Shown: positions 53,797 through 62,195 of the stretch, one piece after another
Layout: each line of letters opens with the position of its first letter
How positions within the stretch are numbered: position 1 is the first letter of the stretch
DNA from: Marinicella pacifica
GTDB lineage: Bacteria > Pseudomonadota > Gammaproteobacteria > Xanthomonadales > Marinicellaceae
DNA: 64,000 nt
NCBI RefSeq assembly: GCF_014636635.1
Contig: NZ_BMEO01000002.1
Span: forward strand, 62,001-126,000
Reading direction: 5' to 3'
Translations under genes and position numbers: made by a program
Notes under the pieces: model-generated
The model's database searches: none
What the model was told of the DNA's origin: nothing
What the model saw: only the letters and a program-made list of their open reading frames with translations

Positions 53797-56043
53797 TTAA
53801 TGTATGCCCTTCATACCTTTTTTCAACAGCGGACTCAGTAATAACAAAACTAAACCAAAGCCAACACCCAGATAGAGTAAGGTGGTCCACAGATCATTGT
53901 ACTTGTCCAGCTGTTCAGACACGGTCAAGGTCAACAATTCTTGTTGATCCAAAGCAGCAATTTTGGCCAGCAATACGGCCACCACTTCGGACAGCGATGT
54001 CGCCAGGAACCATACACCCATGACCATACTGACCACACTCTTAATCGACAGTTTAGTCACCGCCGATAAACCCACCGGTGACAAACTTAATTCTCCGGTG
54101 GTGTGCAGTAAATAAGCCAACATCAACCACACCCAGGCCACTTTGCCGGCTTCATTGGGTGTCAGCGCACCAATCAATAAAGCCCCAAAACCCAAACCGA
54201 CCTGGATCAAACCCAATGAAAATTTAACCGGTGTATTGGGGTCTAAATTGACCCGCGCCAGTTTCACCCACAAAGCCGCAAACAACGGTGCCAGGGTAAA
54301 GATAAATAAGGCATTCAGGGAACCAAACTGACCCGCGGTGGGCTCAATCACCAGATTTTCAACCTGGCCATCCGCCAACCCACCCAAATGCACCAGACCA
54401 TAATAAGCGCATATGGCACCCACGATTAACATGGTGACCGCAATAATGCTGATGCTGGCCGCCGAAGAAGTGGCGTCAGTTTTGGTGACGGTGGTGGCTT
54501 TATCGCGGTTAAAGAAAAACCCGATAAGAATAAAGGCCAGCGACATGGCTTTCACCACCGAAGTCAACAGCAGTAAGAAAATCCCCAAATAGGAAAAGTA
54601 GGTAATCCATTCACCGCCAAACTGATAAATCACCACACCCAATACCAACACAATATCAATTAAACCGATTAACACGGTTGGCATCAGCACAGATTTTAAC
54701 GGGCTGTTATGAATCCGGCGATAAGCATTGGCGGTTTTAAAACCAAAACCGGCCACAGCAAAAGAAAGCACCGCCAGCACATAAAATATCCAGGCATCCC
54801 CATTGGTTAATTGGGCATTGATTAGCCGGCGATCCACCACCCGATCGGCAAATAAGGTCATGGAACTGGCTGATTGCTCAAACAATGCCCAAAACACAAT
54901 GGTGGAAACAATTAAAAACATCAACACAATCATGCGGGAATAACTTTCCCCGGAAGTTTTCAAAAAACCGTAAATACTAAAGGCAATAATCATGCCCAGC
55001 AACACATAAGCCAAGGGTTCAATCCATGTTTCAAATTGATTGAACAAAGCCACATGGCTTAACATTGAATCAGGAAAGTGATCAATGGTAAAACCAATCA
55101 CCGCCATCAGACCAAACAGCACAATCACTGTGGCAAAAATTTTCGCCAGTCCGCGGTTCTGATCTTCATTTTTATAAAACATGGCATAATAAGTTAAACC
55201 CACCACCGACATCAGCAGAAATAAGTTCTGCGTGAAAAACACAATGGCAATTTTCTGCACCAAAAACCACACCAGAATTAAGGACAGGGTGGATACAATA
55301 TAAATGCCCCACTCCTTATTAACAGGGCCTAAGAACGATTCTTTCAGTACCTTGGGATTATTCGGCTCAGCATGGCCATAGAGGTATTTTTGGCCCCACA
55401 AAAAAGTCACCAGGCCAATCAGCATCCCCAAACCGGCGGCACCGAAACCATAACTCCAGCCATAAGTCTCACCCAACCAGGCGCAGATGATGGTGGCCAC
55501 AAAAGAACCGATGTTAATGCCTTGATAAAAAATCGTGAAACCCGAATCCCGGCGTGGATCATCTTCATGATACAGTTTACCGACAATGGTGGAAATATTG
55601 GGTTTTAAGAACCCCACGCCCAGTACAATCAAAGCCAGGGCCAGATAAAACACATTAATGGCAAAGTTATCACGGATCACTTCACCGGCGACCATGGTTG
55701 CCTTGGTGCCTTCCACCGCCATCAACAAGTGACCCATCACCAATAAAATACCGCCAAAAATCACTGCTTTGCGCATGCCCAGATAGCGATCGGCCAATAA
55801 GCCGCCCACCAACGGCAAGGCATAGACAAGTCCGGCGTAAGCCCCGACAATACTCAAACCGTTTTCATCGGTAAATAAATGGTATTTGGTTAAATATAAT
55901 AGTAGCAGGTACTTCATCCCATAGAATGAAAAACGCTCCCACAATTCCGTGGCAAAACACACATACAAACCAATGGGATGCCCCCACAAAGTCTTATAAT
56001 CTTTACCATCACCGGTGGTGGCATTTATTACATCTGCTGTCAT
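53797..56043 (-). CDS. POT-family proton-dependent oligopeptide transporter, long form
   Basis: 748 residues with many membrane segments. The signature ELWERFSFYGMKYLLLLYLT (about 33-52) contains the ExxERFxYY-like proton-coupling motif, and GGLLADRYLGMRKAV and FTIFYQGINIGSF are typical. SLSPVGLSAVTKLSIKSVVSMVMGVWFLATS is the conserved second-half motif. Usual members have about 500 residues; this one has an extended middle with extra hydrophobic segments. Imports di- and tripeptides with protons. Confidence 0.9.
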   Translation of the reverse strand: MTADVINATTGDGKDYKTLWGHPIGLYVCFATELWERFSFYGMKYLLLLYLTKYHLFTDENGLSIVGAYAGLVYALPLVGGLLADRYLGMRKAVIFGGILLVMGHLLMAVEGTKATMVAGEVIRDNFAINVFYLALALIVLGVGFLKPNISTIVGKLYHEDDPRRDSGFTIFYQGINIGSFVATIICAWLGETYGWSYGFGAAGLGMLIGLVTFLWGQKYLYGHAEPNNPKVLKESFLGPVNKEWGIYIVSTLSLILVWFLVQKIAIVFFTQNLFLLMSVVGLTYYAMFYKNEDQNRGLAKIFATVIVLFGLMAVIGFTIDHFPDSMLSHVALFNQFETWIEPLAYVLLGMIIAFSIYGFLKTSGESYSRMIVLMFLIVSTIVFWALFEQSASSMTLFADRVVDRRLINAQLTNGDAWIFYVLAVLSFAVAGFGFKTANAYRRIHNSPLKSVLMPTVLIGLIDIVLVLGVVIYQFGGEWITYFSYLGIFLLLLTSVVKAMSLAFILIGFFFNRDKATTVTKTDATSSAASISIIAVTMLIVGAICAYYGLVHLGGLADGQVENLVIEPTAGQFGSLNALFIFTLAPLFAALWVKLARVNLDPNTPVKFSLGLIQVGLGFGALLIGALTPNEAGKVAWVWLMLAYLLHTTGELSLSPVGLSAVTKLSIKSVVSMVMGVWFLATSLSEVVAVLLAKIAALDQQELLTLTVSEQLDKYNDLWTTLLYLGVGFGLVLLLLSPLLKKGMKGIH

Positions 56044-56337
56044 TTATTCACTCCTCTGTTTGTAAAATACCGCAAGTACATAGGTGTATTGAGATTAAAT
56101 CGAACGCCATCCTAACACCCAATTCACGAAAGGCATAAATAGTATCATAAAAAAAACACCATCCGGTCGAAATATTTAACGCGTTTATAACAAGCCGTTT
56201 TAGGTTGTTATTCACTGGAAGGCTGCTCAGCAACTTTCCTCAGACAATAACGGCCTTGGACAGCCGGTATTCATGAAATAGTTTTTCAACTCTTTTGTAA
56301 AGCTGTTAAAATTCAGACACATCGATAAGAGGCTGAC

Positions 56338-57027
56338 ATGGACAAATACCAACAACTGAACGGAAAAACCATTTTCTTAACCGGCGCTTGTGGCGGGTTG
56401 GGTTCCGCTTTAGCCCTGCAATTATCACGCCAAAACGTTAATTTAATTATCAGTGATAAAAATTCCAAAGCCCTGGATCGACTCTGTGACGAGCTGGTGA
56501 AACGTGATTGTCCCGAGCCGGTGATTTATCCCATGAATCTGATCGGTGCCACCCCCAATGACTACATAAAACTGGCCAAACAATTAGAAACCCATTTTAA
56601 AAAATTAGACGGTCTGATCCACACTGCCGTTGAATTCAGCAGCTTATCGCCTTTTATATTGTATGAAGCCTCCCGCTGGCTGAAAGAAATGCAGGTCAAC
56701 GTTAATTCACCTATTTTCTTAACCCAGGCGCTGTTGCCGCTATTATTGAAAGCCAAAGGCCATATTATCTTTACCCTGGATGATCTGAATTTAACCGCCA
56801 AAGCCTACTGGGGACAATACGGTGTCGGTAAAGCCGCTATCAGCCAGTTTGCCAAAATCCTGGGCCAGGAATGCGAAAACCAGGGCGTCACAGTCAGCAC
56901 CCTCACCCCACCCCCTATGCCCACAGCTTTACGCGCCAAAGTCTGGCCCTCAGAAGACGCCTCCAAACTCTCCAAGCCCACCGAAGTGGCGAATCTGTAC
57001 CTGGATATACTGTCAACCGCACCCTAG
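56338..57027 (+). CDS. SDR oxidoreductase, YciK-like, catalytic Ser absent
   Basis: 229 residues, similar in layout to YciK. The NAD(P)-binding TGACGGLGSALALQLS (15-30) is intact, and YGVGKAA holds the Tyr/Lys pair. Where YciK has FTSSSVG, this protein has FTLDDLN, so the catalytic Ser is missing. The C-terminal STLTPPPMPTALRAKVWPSEDASKL matches the family's LNPGGTRTAMR...FPTEDPQKL. The enzyme may be altered in chemistry or act as a binding protein. Confidence 0.82.
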   Translation: MDKYQQLNGKTIFLTGACGGLGSALALQLSRQNVNLIISDKNSKALDRLCDELVKRDCPEPVIYPMNLIGATPNDYIKLAKQLETHFKKLDGLIHTAVEFSSLSPFILYEASRWLKEMQVNVNSPIFLTQALLPLLLKAKGHIIFTLDDLNLTAKAYWGQYGVGKAAISQFAKILGQECENQGVTVSTLTPPPMPTALRAKVWPSEDASKLSKPTEVANLYLDILSTAP

Positions 57028-57239
57028 GCAGAACCACAAAAATTCACGCACCGATGCCGATCAGCGTTTTTATTATGCCGCTTAAAAGCGCATCATGAAC
57101 AGCGTATTTATAAAAACCTAAGCGGTCGTTTGGGCATCCAATTTTTCAAGAATAATCCTAAAATCAAAATTTTTCTGGAAAACTAACGTTATTTTTCTGG
57201 TTTTATTCTATTTTTGTGACCCATTTCACTGTTTCTTAA

Positions 57240-57268
57240 TTGTCAATCATTCTGAAGAGGCGTATAGT
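57240..57268 (+). promoter_or_regulatory. Predicted sigma-70 promoter of the secreted-paralogue operon
   Basis: TTGTCA (57240-57245), 17 bases, TATAGT (57263-57268). Start of transcription about 57275. A hairpin TGTCAA...TTGACA (57275-57280 with 57290-57295) follows immediately in the leader, then GGAGGAG before the first ATG. Confidence 0.65.
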
Positions 57269-57319
57269 AAATGCTGTCAAGTATGTTATTTGACATTTAT
57301 TTTTTTGGAGGAGAAAACA

Positions 57320-57919
57320 ATGAAATACCTATCCACTAAATCCATGGTCCCAGGCATTGCCATTCTGGTCGCCATGGTATCCACCTCAATTTCGGCCCAA
57401 TCGACGGCGGCCGAAGAGGTCACCAACCTAACCGATCAATTCACCATCAGCAAAGTTAAATATCAGGCTGAAGATGAGAGAAATGATAAAAGTTTTAATG
57501 GTTTTTATTACTTGAACATCGCAGCTTCAGGTTCTACTCCCACTGATACAGCCGGTGACTATTCATATAACAATAGCGGCTGTATCTATGAAAATAACTT
57601 AACCAGCTCTTATGACGTTAATTTACACTTACCGGACGGACATCGAATTGCCGGATTACGCTACTATTTTAAAGATGGTGATGCAAGCTCAAGTTATGTA
57701 TTTCTGATGAGAATGGACGGTGACGGCACTTATTCACAGTTAGTTCAAGTGGAATCAACCGGAGACAGTGGCAACTATTCGAGTGAGTATGAAGCCCTTT
57801 CCACAAGTCACTATGTCAATAATGCCGAGTATTTTTATGTTTTGCGTTTTAATTCTGGGCAAACCGGTAGCAGCCAGTCCATGTGTGGTGCACGGCTTTG
57901 GATTGAAGCCACACCCTAA
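57320..57919 (+). CDS. Secreted protein, tandem-paralogue family, copy 1
   Basis: 199 residues from ATG 57320, chosen for the strong GGAGGAG upstream; the frame extends to a weak start at 57290. Signal peptide (SMVPGIAILVAMVSTSISAQS). The mature domain has SGCIYENN, VNLHLPDGHRIAGLRYYFKD, RMDGDGTYSQLVQVESTGDSG and ends SGQTGSSQSMCGARLWIEATP. Two Cys, one in each end of the domain, are conserved in all three copies and probably form a disulfide. I do not recognise the family. First gene of three. Confidence 0.72.
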   Translation: MKYLSTKSMVPGIAILVAMVSTSISAQSTAAEEVTNLTDQFTISKVKYQAEDERNDKSFNGFYYLNIAASGSTPTDTAGDYSYNNSGCIYENNLTSSYDVNLHLPDGHRIAGLRYYFKDGDASSSYVFLMRMDGDGTYSQLVQVESTGDSGNYSSEYEALSTSHYVNNAEYFYVLRFNSGQTGSSQSMCGARLWIEATP

Positions 57920-57937
57920 TTATCAGGAGTTATGATT

Positions 57938-58579
57938 ATGAAAAATTCAATTAAAATATCCAGCCTAATCGCCTGTGGCCTGATGTTCGCAGGTGGAACA
58001 ACCATCGCCGAGGAAAACGTTTTATCCATGGAAGCCAAGGCGCCGCCGGGCGTCACACTCAACAGAGCTGGTGAAATTGTACCCGCCCATACCAAAACCA
58101 TGGTTGACGAAAATCGACCGGTTGGCGGCACGTCAATTCGCTATTATTCCTCCTCAGCAGCCGGCATGCAGGCGCTTAGTGGTGCAAGTTATGAATACAA
58201 AGGTGCCGGCTGTACTGCGCCAACCACCTTCGGCATATCTATGGATGAAGCCATTGATTTACCGGATGGCTCAAAAATCGTCTCTTTTACCGTGTTGGGT
58301 TTAGACAACAGCAACACCGAATCCGGTTCGGGTACCTTGGCGAGGGTTGATAATTCCGGAAATTACACCGCTATTGCCTATGCATCAAGTGGAAACACGG
58401 AACAGCCGGGGCGCTTCAGTGCCGGGGAATTTATCGATCACTCTCTTTCTTCAGGGGAAGGCACATTGGTGCGGTTCTATTTTTCAGATCCCGTGATCGA
58501 ATTATGCGGTTTTCGTATCGGTTATGTGCCACCGGATGTGGCAGACGATGTGATTTTTGTTAATAACTTTTACCGCTAA
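57938..58579 (+). CDS. Secreted protein, tandem-paralogue family, copy 2, with IFVNNF tail
   Basis: 213 residues from ATG 57938, eight bases after AGGAG; an ATG at 57932 is too close to it. Signal peptide (SSLIACGLMFAGGTTIAEE). The domain is recognisably the same as its neighbours (AGCTAPTTFG, IDLPDGSKIVSFTVLGLD, ARVDNSGNYTAIA, ELCGFRIGY) but more diverged. Unlike copies 1 and 3 it carries a C-terminal extension ending DVIFVNNFYR, like the tails at 32778 and 36036. Function unknown. Confidence 0.72.
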   Translation: MKNSIKISSLIACGLMFAGGTTIAEENVLSMEAKAPPGVTLNRAGEIVPAHTKTMVDENRPVGGTSIRYYSSSAAGMQALSGASYEYKGAGCTAPTTFGISMDEAIDLPDGSKIVSFTVLGLDNSNTESGSGTLARVDNSGNYTAIAYASSGNTEQPGRFSAGEFIDHSLSSGEGTLVRFYFSDPVIELCGFRIGYVPPDVADDVIFVNNFYR

Positions 58580-58596
58580 ACCACAGGAGAAATACA

Positions 58597-59205
58597 ATGA
58601 AACAATTTATAACTAAACTTTGCATCACCGGTGGTTTGTTGATTTCCGGTATCGCTTTAAGCCAATCCGCTTTAGACGATGAACTGATGTTGCAGCCCGG
58701 TGAGTCATTATTAAACACCGATTGGCCGAGTGAATTTAAAGACAATCCGGATGATCCTGATTATTTAAAAACCTATGGCGAACCATTGGGATCCTACTTT
58801 GTTTATTTACCGGCTTCGGGTATCACACCCTACAGCAAATCTTCGACTGCAGCCTATGGGGGCGCAGGTTGTATTCAACGCAGCAGCTCTTCAGGTTATT
58901 ATGATTTACAATTACAGATGCCTGACGGCCATGAAATAAAAGGATTTCGTTATTATTATTCTGATAGCAGTGCTTCATCGAGTACGGCATTTTTATACAC
59001 AATAGATAATACGGGAACATTTAGTAATGAATTATCCATTACCTCAACAGGAGACACTGGCTACGGCGCTATATATGCGAGCATGCCCGCAACCACCTTG
59101 GTAGATAATTTTAATTACAGATATGGCATTCGCTTTAGCACCGGAGAAACGGGCAGTAACCAAAAAATATGCGGGGTTCGACTATGGATGGATTCAAATC
59201 CGTAG
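58597..59205 (+). CDS. Secreted protein, tandem-paralogue family, copy 3
   Basis: 202 residues with signal peptide (TKLCITGGLLISGIALSQS). Domain: AGCIQRSSSSG, LQLQMPDGHEIKGFRYYYSD, TIDNTGTFSNELSITSTGDTG, and a close SGETGSNQKICGVRLWMDSNP-type end (SSTGETGSNQKICGVRLWMD region). It is clearly closest to copy 1. A ribosome binding site CAGGAGAA precedes the ATG. Seventeen-base gap after copy 2. Confidence 0.72.
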   Translation: MKQFITKLCITGGLLISGIALSQSALDDELMLQPGESLLNTDWPSEFKDNPDDPDYLKTYGEPLGSYFVYLPASGITPYSKSSTAAYGGAGCIQRSSSSGYYDLQLQMPDGHEIKGFRYYYSDSSASSSTAFLYTIDNTGTFSNELSITSTGDTGYGAIYASMPATTLVDNFNYRYGIRFSTGETGSNQKICGVRLWMDSNP

Positions 59206-59233
59206 AATAACGGTATTTTTTAAACTTATAATT

Positions 59234-59259
59234 AGGGCTTCTTTTTGAAGCCCTTTTTT
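59234..59259 (+). terminator. Intrinsic terminator of the secreted-paralogue operon
   Basis: AGGGCTTC (59234-59241) pairs with GAAGCCCT (59247-59254), followed by T to 59259. It reaches the stop of the convergent gene. Confidence 0.82.
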
Positions 59260-60337
59260 ATCGGCAAGACTTAATTTCGATGTTGCGCTGGGCTAAATCA
59301 GATAAAAGATATTCAAAGTAACATGTCTCCTGACCCAAATGTTCAGGCGCAAAAATACCCGACTTCAATGATTTGTTTAGCACCAAACGGGCGGCGGCAG
59401 CACAGGTATAGCCGGTGGTGCGTGCCATGGAACTGATCTGATTTTCGGTGTCGTAATGGTCCACCATGCTATATGTTTCACGGCTTGGCTGACCATTTTG
59501 AATACCTTTTACCCGAATTTCCAACACCGTTAAATCTTGCTCGCCGGGTTTAAATTGCCATTGCTTTTGTAACACCTGCGCGGTATTGTCACGATGTTCA
59601 TTATCAAAGAATCCGGCCGTTTTTAATTGTGAGATAAACCGGGCGTGACCGGGATAGCGGATGGTTTTTTCCGCCATGGTGGGAATGTCGACAGTGTCCA
59701 GCAAAGTCCGCAAGCCATCGGTGTTAAAGGCTTCTAAATCACCGATTCCTGGGACATAAAGTGTTTCGATTTCTGTTAATGCCGGCAAGGTCAAAGCCTG
59801 TCCGTTGCGCCGCATCCGGGCCGGTCGGGTGTATTCTTCCATCACATCTAAAGGTGCAAACGGGGCTTTATATTGAAACGGTAGAGTGCGTTCAACCGGT
59901 AAACCGCCGACTAAACAGACCAGTTCATCTACCTGCTCATAGGTGGCGATAAAATGTCCGGCCATTAAATTGGTGAGCCCCGGAGCCAGACCCATATCGA
60001 CAATGGCCGTGGCCTGATGTTTTTTGGCTAAATCATCTAACTGCAAGGGGTCTTCGGTAAAAAAAGAAATATCCACCATCGATTGCCCGGTTTCCAGTAC
60101 TGCTTTTAAAACCTGAAACCCCAATACACTGGGTAAAGCACCCACCACCAAATCGAACTCCGAAACAGCTTTTTGTAGCGCCGCTTGGTCGGTAACATCA
60201 AATGGTTTAAATTCAATGTTGGAAGATAAATCATCGGGTTTTTGTATATCCGCCAAACTCACGACATGGTCTTCACTCAAATTCAAGGCAATCACGCGGC
60301 CAATACGGCCACCACCAAGTACAATAACTTTTTTCAT
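59258..60337 (-). CDS. Saccharopine dehydrogenase family protein
   Basis: 359 residues. Rossmann start KVIVLGGGRIGRVIALNL (about 3-20), then IVDMGLAPGLTNLMAGHF and a C-terminal catalytic-like domain with TGYTCAAAARLVL. The family includes saccharopine and lysine-catabolic reductases and also carboxynorspermidine dehydrogenase; which one applies cannot be decided here. Its ATG overlaps the pgpA stop by four bases (ATGA), so it is the last gene of the glyA-nusB-thiL-pgpA operon. Confidence 0.85.
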   Translation of the reverse strand: MKKVIVLGGGRIGRVIALNLSEDHVVSLADIQKPDDLSSNIEFKPFDVTDQAALQKAVSEFDLVVGALPSVLGFQVLKAVLETGQSMVDISFFTEDPLQLDDLAKKHQATAIVDMGLAPGLTNLMAGHFIATYEQVDELVCLVGGLPVERTLPFQYKAPFAPLDVMEEYTRPARMRRNGQALTLPALTEIETLYVPGIGDLEAFNTDGLRTLLDTVDIPTMAEKTIRYPGHARFISQLKTAGFFDNEHRDNTAQVLQKQWQFKPGEQDLTVLEIRVKGIQNGQPSRETYSMVDHYDTENQISSMARTTGYTCAAAARLVLNKSLKSGIFAPEHLGQETCYFEYLLSDLAQRNIEIKSCR

Positions 60338-60807
60338 AGCAAAAATCCTGCCACCATCAATACAATCCAGGCATACAAGCCCGCCACCACATCATCAATC
60401 ATCACGCCAAAGCCGCCGGAGGCCTTTTTGTCGATCCAACCGATTGGGAAAGGCTTAATAATATCGAAGAAGCGAAACAAGATAAAACCGGCAATCAGCC
60501 AGGTCCATTCAAAAGGCACCAGCCACATGGTGATCCAAAAACCGACAAACTCATCCCAGACAATCCCACCATGATCATGCACGCCCAAGGCTTCGCCGGC
60601 ACGGCCACAAATCCAGACACCACCGATAAACCCCGCCACAATGACAGATAAATACATTAAAGGTGGCAAAGTTTGCAAAACCATATACAAAGGAATTGCC
60701 ATCAGCGTTCCAAAAGTCCCCGGCGCCACCGGCGCCAAGCCACTACCGAAACCAAAGGCCAAAAATCCCGACGGCGTGGTCAGGGCGATTTTTTGTGTTT
60801 TATGCAT
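60334..60807 (-). CDS. pgpA: Phosphatidylglycerophosphatase A
   Basis: 157 residues, four membrane segments. Family motifs: GFGSGLAPVAPGTFGTL (about 18-34), DHGGIVWDEFVGFWITM, FRFFDIIKPFPI and GFGVMIDDVVAGLYA. Dephosphorylates phosphatidylglycerol phosphate. In gammaproteobacteria pgpA commonly follows thiL, as here (ten-base gap). Confidence 0.95.
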   Translation of the reverse strand: MHKTQKIALTTPSGFLAFGFGSGLAPVAPGTFGTLMAIPLYMVLQTLPPLMYLSVIVAGFIGGVWICGRAGEALGVHDHGGIVWDEFVGFWITMWLVPFEWTWLIAGFILFRFFDIIKPFPIGWIDKKASGGFGVMIDDVVAGLYAWIVLMVAGFLL

Positions 60808-60817
60808 CGTTTTTTAA

Positions 60818-61729
60818 TTACCCAAAATGATCAAATCCCGTCTGTTCTAAATCCAGCTTTTGTTCGTTTTCATAAACATGCACACCTGCACCTGATTCCA
60901 TATGACCAATCACTGCACAATCAGCCGGCAGTTTATCCACGTCTTTAGGGCAAATGGTGAAACACAGCTGATAATCATCACCCCCGGCGAGCACATAATT
61001 TCGCCAATGCGGATCATTTTTAATGGCCGCATGAACAGGTATTTTTTCCAAATGAATGGTCGCGCCTAATTCGGATGCCTCGCTTATATGCCCCAAATCT
61101 GCGACTAAACCATCGGACACATCAATCATCGCCCGGGCAAAATCTTTAACGGCTTCAGAGACATCAAAACGGGGTAAAGGGCGTTTAAGCTGCGTGTCAC
61201 AATCTGCATTGTGACCTGGGTTATTCAGCGCAAAAGCCGCTGAGCCCAATTCGCCACTGACCACAATCAGATCACCTGCCTGTGCATCAGAGCGTTTTTT
61301 TGGTTGGGATGATAAGCCTAAAACAGTAAAACCAATGGCTAACGGCCCCGAAGTGGTATCCCCACCGATGAGTTCAACGTGATATTTTTTTAACAAATCC
61401 CCGACGCCGCATTTAAAACCTGTTAACCACTGTTCATCAATGTCAGACAGTGTTAAGTTCATTAAGAGCCACTTGGGCTGTGCGCACATGGCGGCCATAT
61501 CGCTTAAGTTCACTGCCAGCGCTTTATAGCCAATATCTTCGGGCTTATCTTGTTCAAGAAAATGCCGGCCACACACTAAGGTATCGGTGGCGATCACGAT
61601 TTTTTGACCTGCGGGGATTAATTGCGGGTCAATGACTGCGGCATCATCGCCAATGCCCAAAGCCACTGTTTGGTCCAGGCCTTGAACCAAACTTTGTAAC
61701 TGCTTAATGAGTTCAAATTCGTTAATCAC
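60818..61729 (-). CDS. thiL: Thiamine-monophosphate kinase
   Basis: 303 residues of the AIR-synthase-related fold. N-terminal FELIKQLQ, GIGDDAAVI, the metal/ATP site ATDTLVCGRHF and GYKALAVNLSDMAAM; MIDVSDGLVADLGHI and the late GGDDYQLCFT are conserved. Phosphorylates thiamine phosphate to thiamine pyrophosphate. GTG start at 61729 overlaps the nusB stop by four bases. Confidence 0.94.
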   Translation of the reverse strand: MINEFELIKQLQSLVQGLDQTVALGIGDDAAVIDPQLIPAGQKIVIATDTLVCGRHFLEQDKPEDIGYKALAVNLSDMAAMCAQPKWLLMNLTLSDIDEQWLTGFKCGVGDLLKKYHVELIGGDTTSGPLAIGFTVLGLSSQPKKRSDAQAGDLIVVSGELGSAAFALNNPGHNADCDTQLKRPLPRFDVSEAVKDFARAMIDVSDGLVADLGHISEASELGATIHLEKIPVHAAIKNDPHWRNYVLAGGDDYQLCFTICPKDVDKLPADCAVIGHMESGAGVHVYENEQKLDLEQTGFDHFG

Positions 61730-62184
61730 ACACCCAGTTCATTCGGGCGCGTTTGTCCGGCCACCTGCTTTAACACGCCATTAACAAAGCTGTGCCCGCC
61801 TTCAGCGCCAAATTCTGTGGTGAGAATAACCGCTTCATTAATCACCACTTTAAAAGGCGTTTCAATGCTTTGTGACAATTCATAGGCCGCCACCAAAAGT
61901 ACCGCATATTCCACCGCACCCAAAGAGGCTTTTTCACGACCTAAATGCGGATCAATTAAGGCTTCAAGAGCCGTACGATTCGCCGCAATATAACGCAAAG
62001 CCTTTTCAAAAAAGGCCATATCGACTTTTTTAAAGTCCTGCTCTTCGACAAATTGATTAATCACCGAGGACACCGATTCATCATTGTAATGCATCTGGTA
62101 AAGGGCCTGAACCAAGCGCTTGCGAGCCCGGTGCTTGCGCGCCAAAGGCTCGGGTAAACGTTTATTTTTTCTTTTCTGGGTCAT
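61726..62184 (-). CDS. nusB: Transcription antitermination factor NusB
   Basis: 152 residues from ATG 62184 (MTQKRKNKRLPEPLARKHRARKRLVQALYQM), eleven bases after the glyA stop; the longer frame runs into glyA. All-helical, with the family's basic N-terminus, ARKRLVQALYQ, and VINEAVILTTEFGAEGGHSFVNGVLKQV near the end. Binds boxA RNA with NusE for rRNA antitermination. Confidence 0.94.
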   Translation of the reverse strand: MTQKRKNKRLPEPLARKHRARKRLVQALYQMHYNDESVSSVINQFVEEQDFKKVDMAFFEKALRYIAANRTALEALIDPHLGREKASLGAVEYAVLLVAAYELSQSIETPFKVVINEAVILTTEFGAEGGHSFVNGVLKQVAGQTRPNELGV

Positions 62185-62195
62185 CTCAGTCTGTC

